Positions 1 to 11,400 of a stretch of 64,000 bases of DNA are shown piece by piece (positions within the stretch are counted from its first letter, which is position 1; every line of letters starts with the position of its first letter). The notes beneath the pieces were generated by a model that saw only the letters and a list, made by a program, of their open reading frames with translations, was not told the DNA's origin and made no database searches. A program made the position numbers and the translations under genes. This stretch comes from Acholoe squamosa (taxonomy: Eukaryota; Annelida; Polychaeta; Phyllodocida; Polynoidae), in assembly GCA_949317995.1 (NCBI GenBank), contig OX439035.1, forward strand, positions 1,380,681 through 1,444,680. The letters run 5' to 3'.

Positions 1-226
1 CATGATGCAGCAATGATGTGCTGCTACGTTTAGTTGCCAGTACTTCATCATAGCATCATGCCCATCCTCCAGGGGTGTATCCATAGGGTGAACATGATGC
101 ATCAATGTAGCTTCATTCATGCATCATGCTGACCTTACAGGGTTGAATCACTCCCAGGGGTCAGCATGATGCTCAAATGAAGTGCTCATGAGCAGAGATT
201 CATCAAAACGGCATTGGAACATCATG
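1..226. repeat. Cluster of three 36-62 bp palindromic GCATCATG repeats
   Basis: Three imperfect palindromes lie at 1-60, 93-128 and 165-226. Each begins CATGATGC and ends GCATCATG, with arms built on CATGATGCNNCAATGAAGTGCTGGCAA and its reverse complement. The same unit recurs at 15275-15332, 15578-15637, 30422-30481, as a half copy at 4939-4962, and at the left edge of the minisatellite at 53.6 kb. Symmetry plus dispersal suggests a very small non-autonomous element; the first copy touches the window edge. Confidence 0.6.
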
Positions 227-806
227 AAGACCAATGGACATGATGCCCTCATGCATAAACATCCCTTCTAGGGTCAGATTTCCCACATTGCTGGATTATG
301 ACAATAAAGTCAAGTGAATTTCTTCTCCCTGACGACAAAAACAAATCAGCTGGAAAAGAACATGGCTAATCAGATGTGCCAGTTGTCCTCCGGGCACAAT
401 GAGGCTCTTCCAAGCAGAAACAATTCTCCAAAACAAGCCTCACAGACTCTCACACTTTAAAACAAAAGCTTTTTAGGTTTCAAGGCTGAAGCTATTTCTG
501 ATCTCTTTTTTCCTTTGTAGGTCCATTTCTTTTGCCAGTGCCATAGAAACCAGCCTGTTCAAAGAAGTTATGTATATAGGTGCCTCAAGCAGGTCACAAA
601 TTTAATACAACCTTTGACCCCTGTGTGTCATTAGGAGTTAGTGTATTCTGTGCTAACACAGCCGATTAAACATCACTGCATGGGGGGGTGGGGTATGTTA
701 GGCCATTGAAATGTTTTTGTCTGAGGCACAGGATGAAATAACATGGAATACTAGGCTGCTGACTAAATATGTTGAGTGTGATGGTGAAGGTAAGACACTG
801 TGGTCT
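227..806. other. No gene seen
   Basis: I see no coding exon, RNA gene or clear repeat here. The short minus-strand ORF over 666-941 has no recognisable domain and runs into the TIR arm starting at 807. Confidence 0.4.
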
Positions 807-1529
807 GGAGCTTAATTCAAAACATCCTGGGATTGCAACCCCAGGGATCTTAGTGTAGGCACATATCATAAGACCTGGCTGGTCTACCCTATCTAATGCA
901 GTGGTTGCAGGCCTCTCAGGAATAGCAAGTCCTGGGATCACTTCACTATTCCTTTTCCAGCGCTAAGATCACTGCGATCTTAGTGAAAGAATTGCATAGT
1001 GGTTTCACCTGAGTACAAGACCACTTACAGGGAACACTCCTGATCAAAAGAGTGAATACCCTGCTGCATACATATAGAGGGGAGGGAAGACGTTTGTTGA
1101 GTGTCCTTGAGGGCTCTTGGGGCTACTCATGCATTCAGTGCACTGTAAGGTACTTCTTTCCTTCTCTCTCTTTGTCCTGGGGGGGCACAATGCTTCTAAT
1201 AGGCAAGCATAAATCATACTTTCATGGGAACAACTCCTAAATACTGTACGGGGTCAACTGCTCCCTCTTTTGTTAGCCCATATGGGGACGGGGACTGACA
1301 CTGTTGTGAAGAAGAGCGACTCCACAGCTATACTTTATTTTGGGACTCTTACCCCTGTGCCCAGTCAGTACTTCTTGGAATAGTGTAGGAGGGCTGAGGC
1401 TAAGATCAAAGCAATCTTAGTGCTGGCTAGGAAATGTGAACGCAGTCTAATCTTAAGATCGCTTAATAGGATAAGGTAGAATTATTCCTCGCTGGAGTTG
1501 CGATCCCAGGATGTTTTGAATTAACCTCC
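807..1529. mobile_element. Putative non-autonomous TIR element, 723 bp
   Basis: The left arm (807-842) and right arm (1494-1529) are inverted copies built on TTAATTCAAAACATCCTGGG. The interior carries further small palindromes of the type AAGATC...GATCTTAG near 964-985 and 1401-1420. No transposase ORF is present. The arms are imperfect and no target-site duplication is obvious, so the boundaries are approximate. Confidence 0.5.
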
Positions 1530-2040
1530 TGGGTCTCTCTGTATCACTATCGGCCCTCTACTGTCAATGCACAGGCCTATGTAAAGTTGTGCCACCAACA
1601 TTGGCTAAGGTGACGTTTGATATCTGCATTCATCTCTGCACCACTTTGCGATTCCACTGTCTATGGGTACATATCTTATGCCCCGAGTGTCCTCTCTTTT
1701 GTCCATGTGAAGAACAACTGTCCATAAATTTAACACTAGGGTGGCATATACCACATTGCTGGTCATACAACATATTTTGATGCTAAACTCATTGAATTTA
1801 ATCATTTTCATATCAATATTTTATGAAATAGATACAGACCTAAACGTCATACAGGCATACAGGGTCGATGTTCCCCTCGAGGACTGTCATCAACTCGGGC
1901 TTTGCCCCAGGGGGAGAAAGCCCCCCATCAGGGTGGATCGTGCAAAATGTATGCCATGGTCATTTAGTTCTGTCTAAATACTTAACTATGTAACAGCAGC
2001 CTTCATGTTGGTTCATCTGGAAGACATTTCTCATGATTGT
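1530..2040. other. No gene seen
   Basis: Overlapping ORFs of 60-80 codons on both strands have no recognisable domain and no supporting splice context. Confidence 0.35.
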
Positions 2041-2210
2041 ATGACTAGACCCCTTCCAAATCGCAGTGGGATCCCTCACTCTAATGCTATTACAGCCCTG
2101 CATCTAGTGGTCAGTAATGATTGCACTGCTACCACTGCCCTACCAAACCCTATGTAATTACTGCATTAAGTGTTGATCATACAGAGCAGTCGTAGTACCT
2201 ACAACTACTG
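2041..2210 (+). repeat. Dispersed repeat family R2, copy 1
   Basis: A stretch containing CTACCAAACCCTATGTAATT followed by ACTGCA and GTTGATCATACAGAGCAG. Diverged copies occur at 14735-14900 on the same strand and at 48931-49078 on the opposite strand. I find no ORF and cannot assign a class. Confidence 0.55.
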
Positions 2211-2617
2211 GAACAGGCTGAAAAAGTAATGAATATTGTCCATTAAGTTTCCATTAATTTCCAAGAAAGTCTCAGCTGTTGAACAGGATGGGTTAAAGGT
2301 AATTGTTGTATAAGGGTGAGTACAGATATCAATCTGTCTGATTGCTGGTGTTAAATACATCACCTTATTTGCCGCAGCTCCACAAGTGTCACGGCCACTA
2401 CAAATCAATGCTAAGTAAGAGTAGATGAAAAGATTTCAGGGAACGCACTGCCACCGGTGTTGCAGAGTGGAGCTCGGGCATTAGGTAAATACACTCATTG
2501 CAATTGGGCAAGTGTCTTTTCCCTTTCAATAAATATCTGGTATTAGATTTCCCTTTCTGGACCATCACTGAAAAATATAATAAAAAGAGAATCCAGTCAT
2601 GATGTAAATAGCAATAC

Positions 2618-2765
2618 AGTGATGATATGATATGGTTGCATGTCTATGTATTAGTGACTAAAATCCTGGAAGAATTGTTATGGGATGGCCTTTCAGTGAT
2701 GACCTTAGACATAACCTTGACTTGACCTTCTCATGACCTTTATAATCCCACCTCTTCAGGATGGC
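2618..2765 (+). repeat. Dispersed repeat family R3, copy 1
   Basis: Contains TGCATGTCTATGTATTAGTG, then CTGGAAGAATTGTTATGGGA and a run of TGACCTT-type words. Diverged copies lie at 50830-50970 and 52665-52790. Class unknown. Confidence 0.55.
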
Positions 2766-3020
2766 TGGTTTGAAAGAAAGTACCTAGTAAAAGATCTCTA
2801 CATAAGTGGCTTGTCAAACTGTCGGTTGTATATATATATATATTAACATGCAGTATTTATTTTAATACAGCAAGTACAAGCCTAATGCAACAATACTTAC
2901 ACTCTCTGCATGGACACCCAGGTAAGGTGTGCAAGTATTAAATCCATGTATCATGATGTTCCGCAGTGTTACCGGAATAATATACTGGTCCATTTACTGA
3001 TTCAAGACATGTATCCAAAC

Positions 3021-3820
3021 AGTTGACCTGCACTAAATATTGAATGATAGTTTATTTCCACAATGGCAGCAAATGCCTCACCCTGATGCTGCCGTATTGC
3101 TCTTCTTGCTGGTTCATTATCTTCTCCCATTTCACGGTGTATCGTTTACTAAAAAATGTGCCCAAACAGGTAGAAAACACACTTTCTAACCTTCTTGTTG
3201 GATGCGAGCATCAGCATACTTGAATACACTTTGTTTTAGCATCTCTGGTCCAGTACAATAGCTACACATTTCATTCTGCTGCTTGCTTGGAAATCTGCAG
3301 CTCTTCTCTGGAGAGCATTTCTTAGTAGTGTTAATTAGCATTGTCAGGAAATACTTTCCTGCATTGAAAACCCCTAGTAAAGGTGAAATGTCATTATCTC
3401 ATAATTATCAAGTTCTCAGAACCACTTTAGGAGTGAAGCCCACATCATAGGTATCATGTATATACTGTATCAGAATGTACCTTATAAATTGGAAATGAAT
3501 ACCAATTGATTTAATCAAGGCAGTCACCACAGAAGGCGGTTGACGTGCACTAAATATAGAATTATAATAGAATCATTTTCACAATGACAACAAGAGCTTA
3601 ACCATGATACAGACTGATGTTGGCCTTACAGGGCTGCCATATTGCTCGTGCTGAGTAAGGATTCTTTATCTGCTCGTGTTTCACCGTGTATTGTTTCACT
3701 CAAAGTTGAGAAGGTAGAAAAAAAGGTAGAGCAGTATTATTGCAGTTTATTTTAGCTTCTCTGGCTCTAGATGAAGTGCAGTAGCTACACATTTCATGTA
3801 CAGTGTAATACATGGCTGAC
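3021..3820 (+). repeat. Diverged direct duplication, offset about 520 bp
   Basis: The block beginning TTGACCTGCACTAAATAT at 3023 returns near 3540, and GCTACACATTTCAT at 3261 returns at 3783. The intermediate words (GCCRTATTGCTC, TTTCACGGTGTAT and its variant) keep the same order. Many substitutions and small indels indicate an old duplication. Confidence 0.55.
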
Positions 3821-3954
3821 CTTAGAATATTTTCTTCAATATTATAGAAATCATGTTTTGGGGCAATATTTAGTGATTAAACCCATCCCTGAGTCTCCAC
3901 AACTTGCAATATGACAGAATGTACCATCCCCACGCCACCATGATAATATCTAAA

Positions 3955-4597
3955 CATAGAGTGAATATTTTATCCCTCCCCTGGTAAATATGTCCAACCC
4001 TTCCCAAACCCTCAGAATAACTTCAATAAGATCTATACCTAAAGTGAATATCCCATGACTCCCCTGGGCAATACACCCCTCCCAAGACCCTCAGTAAAAG
4101 CATTAAACATAGCGTAAATATACTATCCCTCTCCTGGTCAATAAGATGGAATACACCCCTCCCAAGACCCCCAGTAAAAGCTTTAAACATAGCGTAAATA
4201 TACTATCCCTCTCCTGGTCAATAAGATGGAATACACCCCTCCCAAGACCCCTAGTAAAAGCTTTAAACATAGTGTAAATATACCATCCCTCTCCTGGTCA
4301 ATATGATGGAATACACCCCTCCCAAGACCATCAGTAAAAGCTTTAAACATAGCGTAAATATACCATCCCTCTCCTGGTCAATAAGATGGAATACACTTCT
4401 CCTAAGACGCTCAGTAAAAGCTTTAAACATAGCGTAAATATACTATCCCTCTCCTGGTCAATAAGATGGAATACACTTCTCCCAAGACGCTCAGTAAAAG
4501 CTTTAAACATAGCATAAATATACCATCCCTCTCCTGGTCAATATGATGGAATACACTTCTCCCAAGACCGTCAGTAAAAGCTTTAAACATATTGTAA
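3955..4597 (+). repeat. 80-bp tandem repeat, about 7 copies plus degenerate left edge
   Basis: The word AAGATGGAATACAC recurs every 80 bases (about 4143, 4223, 4303, 4383, 4463, 4543) within a unit that also holds CCCTCTCCTGGTCAAT and AGCTTTAAACATAGCG. The leftmost copies are degenerate. Not coding. Confidence 0.85.
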
Positions 4598-5784
4598 GGC
4601 GCACATTCAATCTGATTTGTGTATAAGACATATGTTATTTATATGCAGGAGGTTATGGTAGTTCTGTTTTATATGTCAATATTACACTGTTTAAGTGCCA
4701 AAAAAGACTTAAAATAAAAAGGTTTTCTTGTGGCAGTTCAGTGCTTAAGAGATTAAGTGAATCCATAGCCAGGTTTTTTTTATAGTCTGTAAAATGCTCA
4801 AAATGAAGCGGGCATTTAACAGAGAGTGCACTTATTGGGTCAAATCTGGCGTAGTTATCTGAAGTCATATTGTGGGTCATCTAGTACAGGACCATATTAT
4901 GCTATGCTAAGCTATATTCTATGCAACCATTAGACAAAAGTACTTCACTGGAGCATCATGTGTGCCCTCTGGGAGAGTAATCCAATACGGTCAACATTAA
5001 TATAGCCCTGGCAACTTATGTGATCGCGAGTTACACAGCCATGTATCATGATGAAAATTGAACATGATGAATTAATGCCTCACTGAACCTGTTTTGAAAA
5101 TCCACAGGGTTTCTATTTTTCCATACAGCCCTCCTTACAACTTGTATAAATTTGGTGTCTCGGCTGGCCTTGAGTAACTCACACCCTGGAGGAAAAGAAG
5201 AGGCAAACCGTTAATGGCCCAAAGTGCTCTTATGTAGTAGCATATCAACAAGTAGAGCTCTCCAAGGCAACCATGACGTCAGTGGTGGCACCCCCATGTG
5301 GTGCATCAGGAAAATACAATGCTAGACTCTTGGTGCGCCATTTTGGAGGAACAGCGGGGAACCTAGGTTTGCCGCGCTCAGTATTTATACTCCCGTTGGT
5401 CTACTCTGCATATAAACCTTTAAAATTAATAAGTGCACTGAACATCCATAAGGCAGAGAAAGTTTAACTTTGTATTTGATGACACGTTGCTCATGATAGG
5501 ATAGATATATTGTGCTGGATGTCCAACACACTTACTCATCAATATTCATGAAGACGATATTTCAGCAACAGCTACGGAATTTGCTTTCCCTACAATTTAT
5601 GGTATTAGAATAAAATTTGATAGCCGTTGAAACAGACAGAAACAGACTTATAATCTGGTGAGGCAGTTGGGTTTCCAGAAAACAACATATACAGGATTAT
5701 TCCACGATTTCTGTGCTTTTTCTGGATATTCCTATGCACATACCTGTCGATATTGCACACCATGAAGGTTGTAGCATCAATTTT
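4598..5784. other. No gene seen; half copy of palindromic repeat
   Basis: The only recognisable item is a half copy of the palindromic family at 4939-4962 (TACTTCACTGGAGCATCATG). ORFs at 4653-4880 and 5273-5467 lack domains and splice support. Confidence 0.35.
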
Positions 5785-5855
5785 GTAAGGCGTGCGGTTA
5801 TCCAAGGATAACAGGCACCCAGTGTGGTTATCCATGAATAACCTGCACGCCTTAC
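5785..5855. repeat. 71-bp foldback sequence
   Basis: The left arm begins GTAAGGCGTGCGGTTATCC and the right arm ends GGTTATCC...CCTGCACGCCTTAC, so the two halves are near reverse complements. It would form a long hairpin. No target-site duplication is clear. Confidence 0.55.
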
Positions 5856-6113
5856 ATGTCCCTACATGTCATATGTTACATTTTAAAACCCACGAAATTT
5901 TCATGGCCAGGGTAAGGATCGAACCAGCAGTCTCAAATCCCAATTCAACTCCCTATGCAGGGCGGCACAGGGACTGATGAGAAATGCTTGGTTAGAACCA
6001 CGTCTTGATATGATACAAAGCCCGGGTAGGCGACGACTGTGGGCTGTCCGCTACCATAACAGCGGGACGCATTCAAACATATCCAAGCTGAGAAGGCCGT
6101 TGAAGGAGGAGAA

Positions 6114-6510
6114 GTGGTGGTCTAGTGGTTAGCGCATTGCGCTCAGCCATCAAAAGAAGGGGGGTTGAGTGCCGGTCCGGGCACGTCTTTTTTTCCCCGT
6201 GTGCCCGCTGCCAGCTGGGTGCCGAGGTGTGTGTACCAGTCATGTACAAACACTATTTTTTGCCATGTGCCGCTGCCATAACCACGAGACACATTCAAAG
6301 CAAGCCAAGCCGAAACGGGCACTGTCGCTGTCCTCTACTGGGCAACGAGGTGTGTGTACAGATCTTGTACAAACACTATTTTTCAAGCCAAGCCGAGACG
6401 GGGGCTGTAGCTGTCTGCTGCCGGGCGCTGAGGTGTATGTACCGATCGTGTACACACTATGGCTGGCTTCGAGTCCCGGGGAGGGGGAACAATTTTTGTT
6501 TTCAACTTGA
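6114..6510 (+). repeat. tRNA-derived SINE-like unit with internal repeats
   Basis: It begins with TGGTGGTCTAGTGGTTAG, which fits the RNA polymerase III A-box consensus and resembles the 5' half of tRNA-Glu. A B-box-like CTTCGAGTCCC lies near the right end (6469-6479). Between them, a module containing GAGGTGTGTGTAC and GTACAAACACTATTTTT is repeated about three times. The ORFs across it are by-products. No clean cloverleaf can be drawn, so this is not a functional tRNA. Confidence 0.55.
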
Positions 6511-6560
6511 ATTTATTGATATTATATTGATTATTTATTGGTATCATGGAATAAAATAAG

Positions 6561-6680
6561 TAATTAATGGATAATTCATGACTTGTGTGTGTTAGCAAAG
6601 GATAATTACACTCGGGGTACACCCTCGTGTAATTATCCTTCACTAACACACACTCGTCATGAATTATCCATTGATTAATT
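6561..6680. mobile_element. Near-perfect 120-bp foldback element
   Basis: The left half (6561-6616) reads TAATTAATGGATAATTCATG, then a TGTGTGTTAGC word, then GGATAATTACACTCGGGG. The right half is its reverse complement with a handful of mismatches and ends CATTGATTAATT. The symmetry centre is about 6620. It is typical of a MITE or foldback element of recent age. Confidence 0.7.
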
Positions 6681-6918
6681 TTTCACTAATGCAAACCATT
6701 GTATTGAGCATTTCCTACTATGCGTCTTAGTTATAGTTGACTTCCGTGAGTTGATAGGTATAAGGCAGATAAGTAGTGTGTAAATGGTAATTGCAGACAG
6801 ATTTATTCTTGATACAGGTACCCTCAGCATGCCAAGATGGAAGAGGAAAAGAGGGAATCCTGGGGTTCAAATCAAGTTTTTCTATAGTCTGTGTGGTGGA
6901 GCCACCTACTTATATATA

Positions 6919-6921
<3 letters not shown>

Positions 6922-6974
<53 letters not shown>
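6922..6974. repeat. (TA)n microsatellite
   Basis: About 53 bases of alternating AT. ORFs crossing it encode only Tyr-Ile runs and are not genes. Confidence 0.95.
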
Positions 6975-6980
<6 letters not shown>

Positions 6981-7291
6981 TTACATATACATATCAGTCA
7001 GCATGCAAGTGAGGCTTGGGAAACATTGGCAAGCCTCCTCCGTAGAAGGAGGGGAAAACATTGGCATATCCTCCAACATTTCTGGTTGAATTTCATATAC
7101 TGAGGATTTGTGCAAGGAGGTTGACCTGCATAGGGGTAGACCTTGTTATTATCGAGGTATGTGTATGAACACATTGAAAGCAAAGTTGTATATGATAAGA
7201 TATGCTGAATTTACTTCATGAAAATGATTTCAAATTATGATATTCTGTGGACTCCATACCCCCTCTCTCACCTGCCCACCTGCATTGACAC

Positions 7292-7735
7292 TGTAATGGT
7301 CAAGTATTCTGACTTGGGGTCCGTATGTCTAATCCGGAAAGAACTACCGAACGACAATCTCTGGTACAGAAGAGGCAACAAGGTTTATTCAGAATCCTGC
7401 TTACAATCTGACTAAGGGCTTCCGAGTTCAAATGTATTCGTATCAGGGTATTCAGACAATCAAACAATGAGTTACTAGGTAAGTTCTCGTAACCAGAGGA
7501 GAGAAGTGCTCACTGGCCGTACAGAACCCGCGAGGGTTCTCTCTCCGGCAGTACCGACCTGGCCTTATATAGCCTAAGGTTGGGTGGTGACCTCTCGAGT
7601 CTAAGGCAGGAAGCTCGGAGAGCAGTGCTGCCACCGCTCGCCCTAGCATACCGTTCTCAGACCCGAGTGTACACCCCACTTGGGAACTGCCCAACTCGTA
7701 CCTACGTGACGCTTATTACAAACCGTGCCCATACA
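7292..7735 (-). mobile_element. Solo LTR of a gypsy-type retrotransposon
   Basis: Read on the minus strand, this 444-bp block starts TGTATGGGCACGG and ends GACCATTACA. It has a TATATAA box (plus coordinates 7565-7571) and an AATAAA signal about 180 bases downstream (7384-7389). Both sides carry the 4-bp direct repeat ACAC (7288-7291 and 7736-7739). TG...CA ends, the order TATA then poly(A) signal, and a 4-bp TSD are what a solo LTR should show. Both termini resemble those of the full element at 15.7-27.6 kb (TGTAGGGG and ACCATTACA), so a related family is likely. Confidence 0.75.
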
Positions 7736-8054
7736 ACACCACTGTTGGAGGATGGTCCAACACCTGCACTTATCATTTATCAGCCATCACTATGGCAACC
7801 AGGAGATAGGAAAACTCACTGGGGGGCAGTGTTCAACAGTTGGGAGTTGTCCAACAGTGGGCCAGGCCCCCTTTGTTCACCAGTGGAGAGTTGTCCAACA
7901 GTGGGCCAGGCTCCTCCACATACAGGTTTATTATTGGACATATGGCCAACGTTTTTCTCTAGTCAACTGTTGGTGTTGTGTAACCTTTTCCCGAGCCTGA
8001 CCACTAAATGGTGTACTGTTACATAAACCCTGAACCAAAAGGAAAGAACTACAG

Positions 8055-8257
8055 ATGTCTGCATATGGTCATTCACACTTCATATGTCTGCATATGGTCA
8101 TTCACACTTCATATGTCTGCATATGGTCATTCACACTTCATATGTCTGCATATGGTCATTCACACTTCATATGTCTGCATATGGTCATTCACACTTCATA
8201 TGTCTGCATATGGTCATTCACACTTCATATGTCTGCATATGGTCATTCACACTTCAT
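8055..8257 (+). repeat. 29-bp tandem repeat, 7 near-identical copies
   Basis: The unit begins ATGTCTGCATATGGTCATTC and ends ACACTTCAT. Copies are essentially identical, indicating recent expansion. Because 29 is not a multiple of three, the overlapping ORFs cycle through three translations and are artefacts. Confidence 0.95.
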
Positions 8258-8409
8258 TGGTAGATATAGGCTGGACAGTCTTATCATTCCTATCACTACA
8301 TATTTAAATCAAATTATTAAGGGTTTTCAGCATTACAAAGGAGGTATGCTAGGACTGGTCCATGAATATTTGACTTGACAGACAGTGTTTCACTGAGTGC
8401 TTTTCTGCA

Positions 8410-11400
8410 ACTATATTATATAGAATGGGTACTGCCAGATCTGCCCTACGCCCGCTATTAAGCACCCCTGCTCTAACTATATTATATACATTGTGTACTG
8501 CCAGATCTGCCCTACGCCCTCTATAAAGTACCCCTGCTCTAACTATATTATATACAATGTGTACTGCCAGATCTACCCTACGCCCGCTATTAAGCACCCC
8601 TGCTCTAATTATATTATATACAATGTGTACTGCCAGATCTGCCCTACGCCCTCTTTTAGCACCCCTGCTTTAACTATATTATATACAATGTGTACTGCCA
8701 GATCTGCCCTACGCCCTCTATAAAGCAGCCCTGCTTTAACTATATTATATAGAATGTGTACTGCCAGATCTTCCCTACGCCCTCTATTAAGCACCCCTGC
8801 TTTAACTATATTATATACAATATGTACTGCCAGATCTGCCCTACGCCCTCTATAAAGCACCCCTGCTTTAACTATATTATATACAATGTGTACTGCCAGA
8901 TCTGCCCTACGCCCTCTATAAAGCACCCCTGCTCTAACTATATTATATACAATGTGTACTGCCAGATCTACCCTACGCCCTCTATAAAGCACCACTGCTC
9001 TAACTATATTATATACAATATGTACTGCCAGATCTACCCTACGCCCTCTATAAAGCACCCCTGCTCTAACTAAATTATATACAATGTGTACTGCCAGATC
9101 TTCCCTACGCCCTCTATTAAGCACCCCTGCTCTAACTATATTATATACAATGTGTACTGCCAGATCTGCTCACGCCCTCTATAAAGGACCCCTGCTTTAA
9201 CTATATTATATACAATGTGTACTGCCAGATCTACCCTACGCCCTCTATAAAGCACCCCTGCTTTAACTATATTATATACAATATGTACTGCCAGATCTGC
9301 CCTACGCCCGCTATTAAGCACCCCTGCTCTAACTATATTATATACAATATGTACTGCCAGATCTACCCTACGCCTTCTATAAACCACCCCTGCTCTAACT
9401 ATAGGGCATTAGCACATTAGGCTATGGAGGCCGCCATTAGACCCCGACTGCACTATGACTAACACCTTCAGCCCCCGTCTCCGCAGTAAATGCCAGGGAT
9501 GCTTCCCATTGGTCAATAATACAATAGCCATGTGCCGTATATTATATACAATATGTACTGCTAGATCTGCCCTACGCCCTCTATAAAGTACCCCTGCTCT
9601 AACTATATTATATACAATGTGTACTGCCAGATCTACCCTACGCCCTCTATAAAGCACCCCTGCTTTAACTATATTATATACAATGTGTACTGCCAGATCT
9701 GCCCTACGCCCTCTATAAAGCACCCCTGCTCTAACTATATTATATACAATATGTACTGCCAGATCTGCCCTACGCCCTCTATAAAGTACCCCTGCTTGAA
9801 CTATATTATATACAATGTGTACTGCCAGATCTACCCTACGCCCTCTATAAAGCACCCCTGCTTTAACTATATTATATACAATGTGTACTGCCAGATCTAC
9901 CCTACGCCCTCTATGAAGCACCCCTGCTCTAACTATATTATATACAATGTGTACTGCCAGATCTGCCCTACGCCCTCTATAAAGTACCCCTGCTCTAACT
10001 ATATTATATACAATGTGTACTGCCAGATCTACCCTACGCCCTCTATAAAGCACCCCTGCTCTAACTATATTATATACAATATGTACTGCCAGATCTGCCC
10101 TATGCCCTCTATAAAGTACCCCTGCTCTAACTATATTATATACAATGTGTACTGCCAGATCTACCCTACGCCCTCTATAAAGTACCCCTGCTCTAACTAT
10201 ATTATATACAATATGTACTGCCAGATCTGCCCTATGCCCTCTATAAAGTACCCCTGCTCTAACTATATTATATACAATGTGTACTGCCAGATCTGCCCTA
10301 CGCCCTCTATAAAGCACCCCTGCTCTAACTATATTATATACAATGTGTACTGCCAGATCTACCCTACGCCCTCTATAAAGCACCCCTGCTCTAACTATAT
10401 TATATACAATGTGTACTGCCAGATCTACCCTACGCCCTCTATAAAGCACCCCTGCTCTAACTATATTATATACAATATGTACTGCCAGATCTGCCCTATG
10501 CCCTCTATAAAGTACCCCTGCTCTAACTATATTATATACAATGTGTACTGCCAGATCTACCCTACGCCCTCTATAAAGCACCCCTGCTCTAATTATATTA
10601 TATACAATATGTACTGCCACATCTGCCCTATCCCTGTATAAAGCACCCCTGCTCTAATTATATTATATACAATATGTACTGCCAGATCTGTCCTATCCCT
10701 CTATAAAGCACCCCTGCTTTAACTATATTATATACAATGTGTACTGCCAGATCTACCCTACGCCCTCTATAAAGCACCCCTGCTTTAACTATATTATATA
10801 CAATATGTACTGCCAGATCTACCCTACGCCCTCTATAAAGCACCCCTGCTCTAACTATATTATATACAATGTGTACTGCCAGATCTACCCTACGCCCTCT
10901 ATAAAGCACCCCTGCTCTAACTATATTATATACAATGTGTACTGCCAGATCTGCCCTACGCCCTCTATTAAGCACCCCTGCTCTAACTGTATTATATACA
11001 ATGTGTACTGCCAGATCTACCCTACGCCCTCTATAAAGCACCCCTGCTCTAACTATATTATATACAATATGTACTGCCAGATCTACCCTACGCCCTCTAT
11101 AAAGCACCCCTGCTCTAACTATATTATATACAATATGTACTGCCAGATCTGCCCTACGCCCTCTATAAAGTACCCCTGCTCTAACTATATTATATACAAT
11201 ATGTACTGCCAGATCTACCCTACGCCCTCTATAAAGTACCCCTGCTCTAACTATATTATATACAATATGTACTGCCAGATCTACCCTACGCCCTCTATAA
11301 AGCACCCCTGCTCTAACTATATTATATACAATGTGTACTGCCAGATCTACCCTACGCCCTCTATAAAGCACCCCTGCTCTAATTATATTATATACAATAT

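Noticed and set aside
6125-6559. 144-codon Cys-rich ORF
   Set aside because: Lies in a tRNA-like SINE with internal repeats; no domain and no conserved cysteine framework.
6784-7103. Tyr-Ile repeat proteins
   Set aside because: Encoded by a (TA)n microsatellite.
9409-10620. 403-codon minus-strand ORF and partner plus-strand ORFs
   Set aside because: They are translations of the 66-bp array, open on both strands only because the unit length is a multiple of three; no start context, domain or splice signal.
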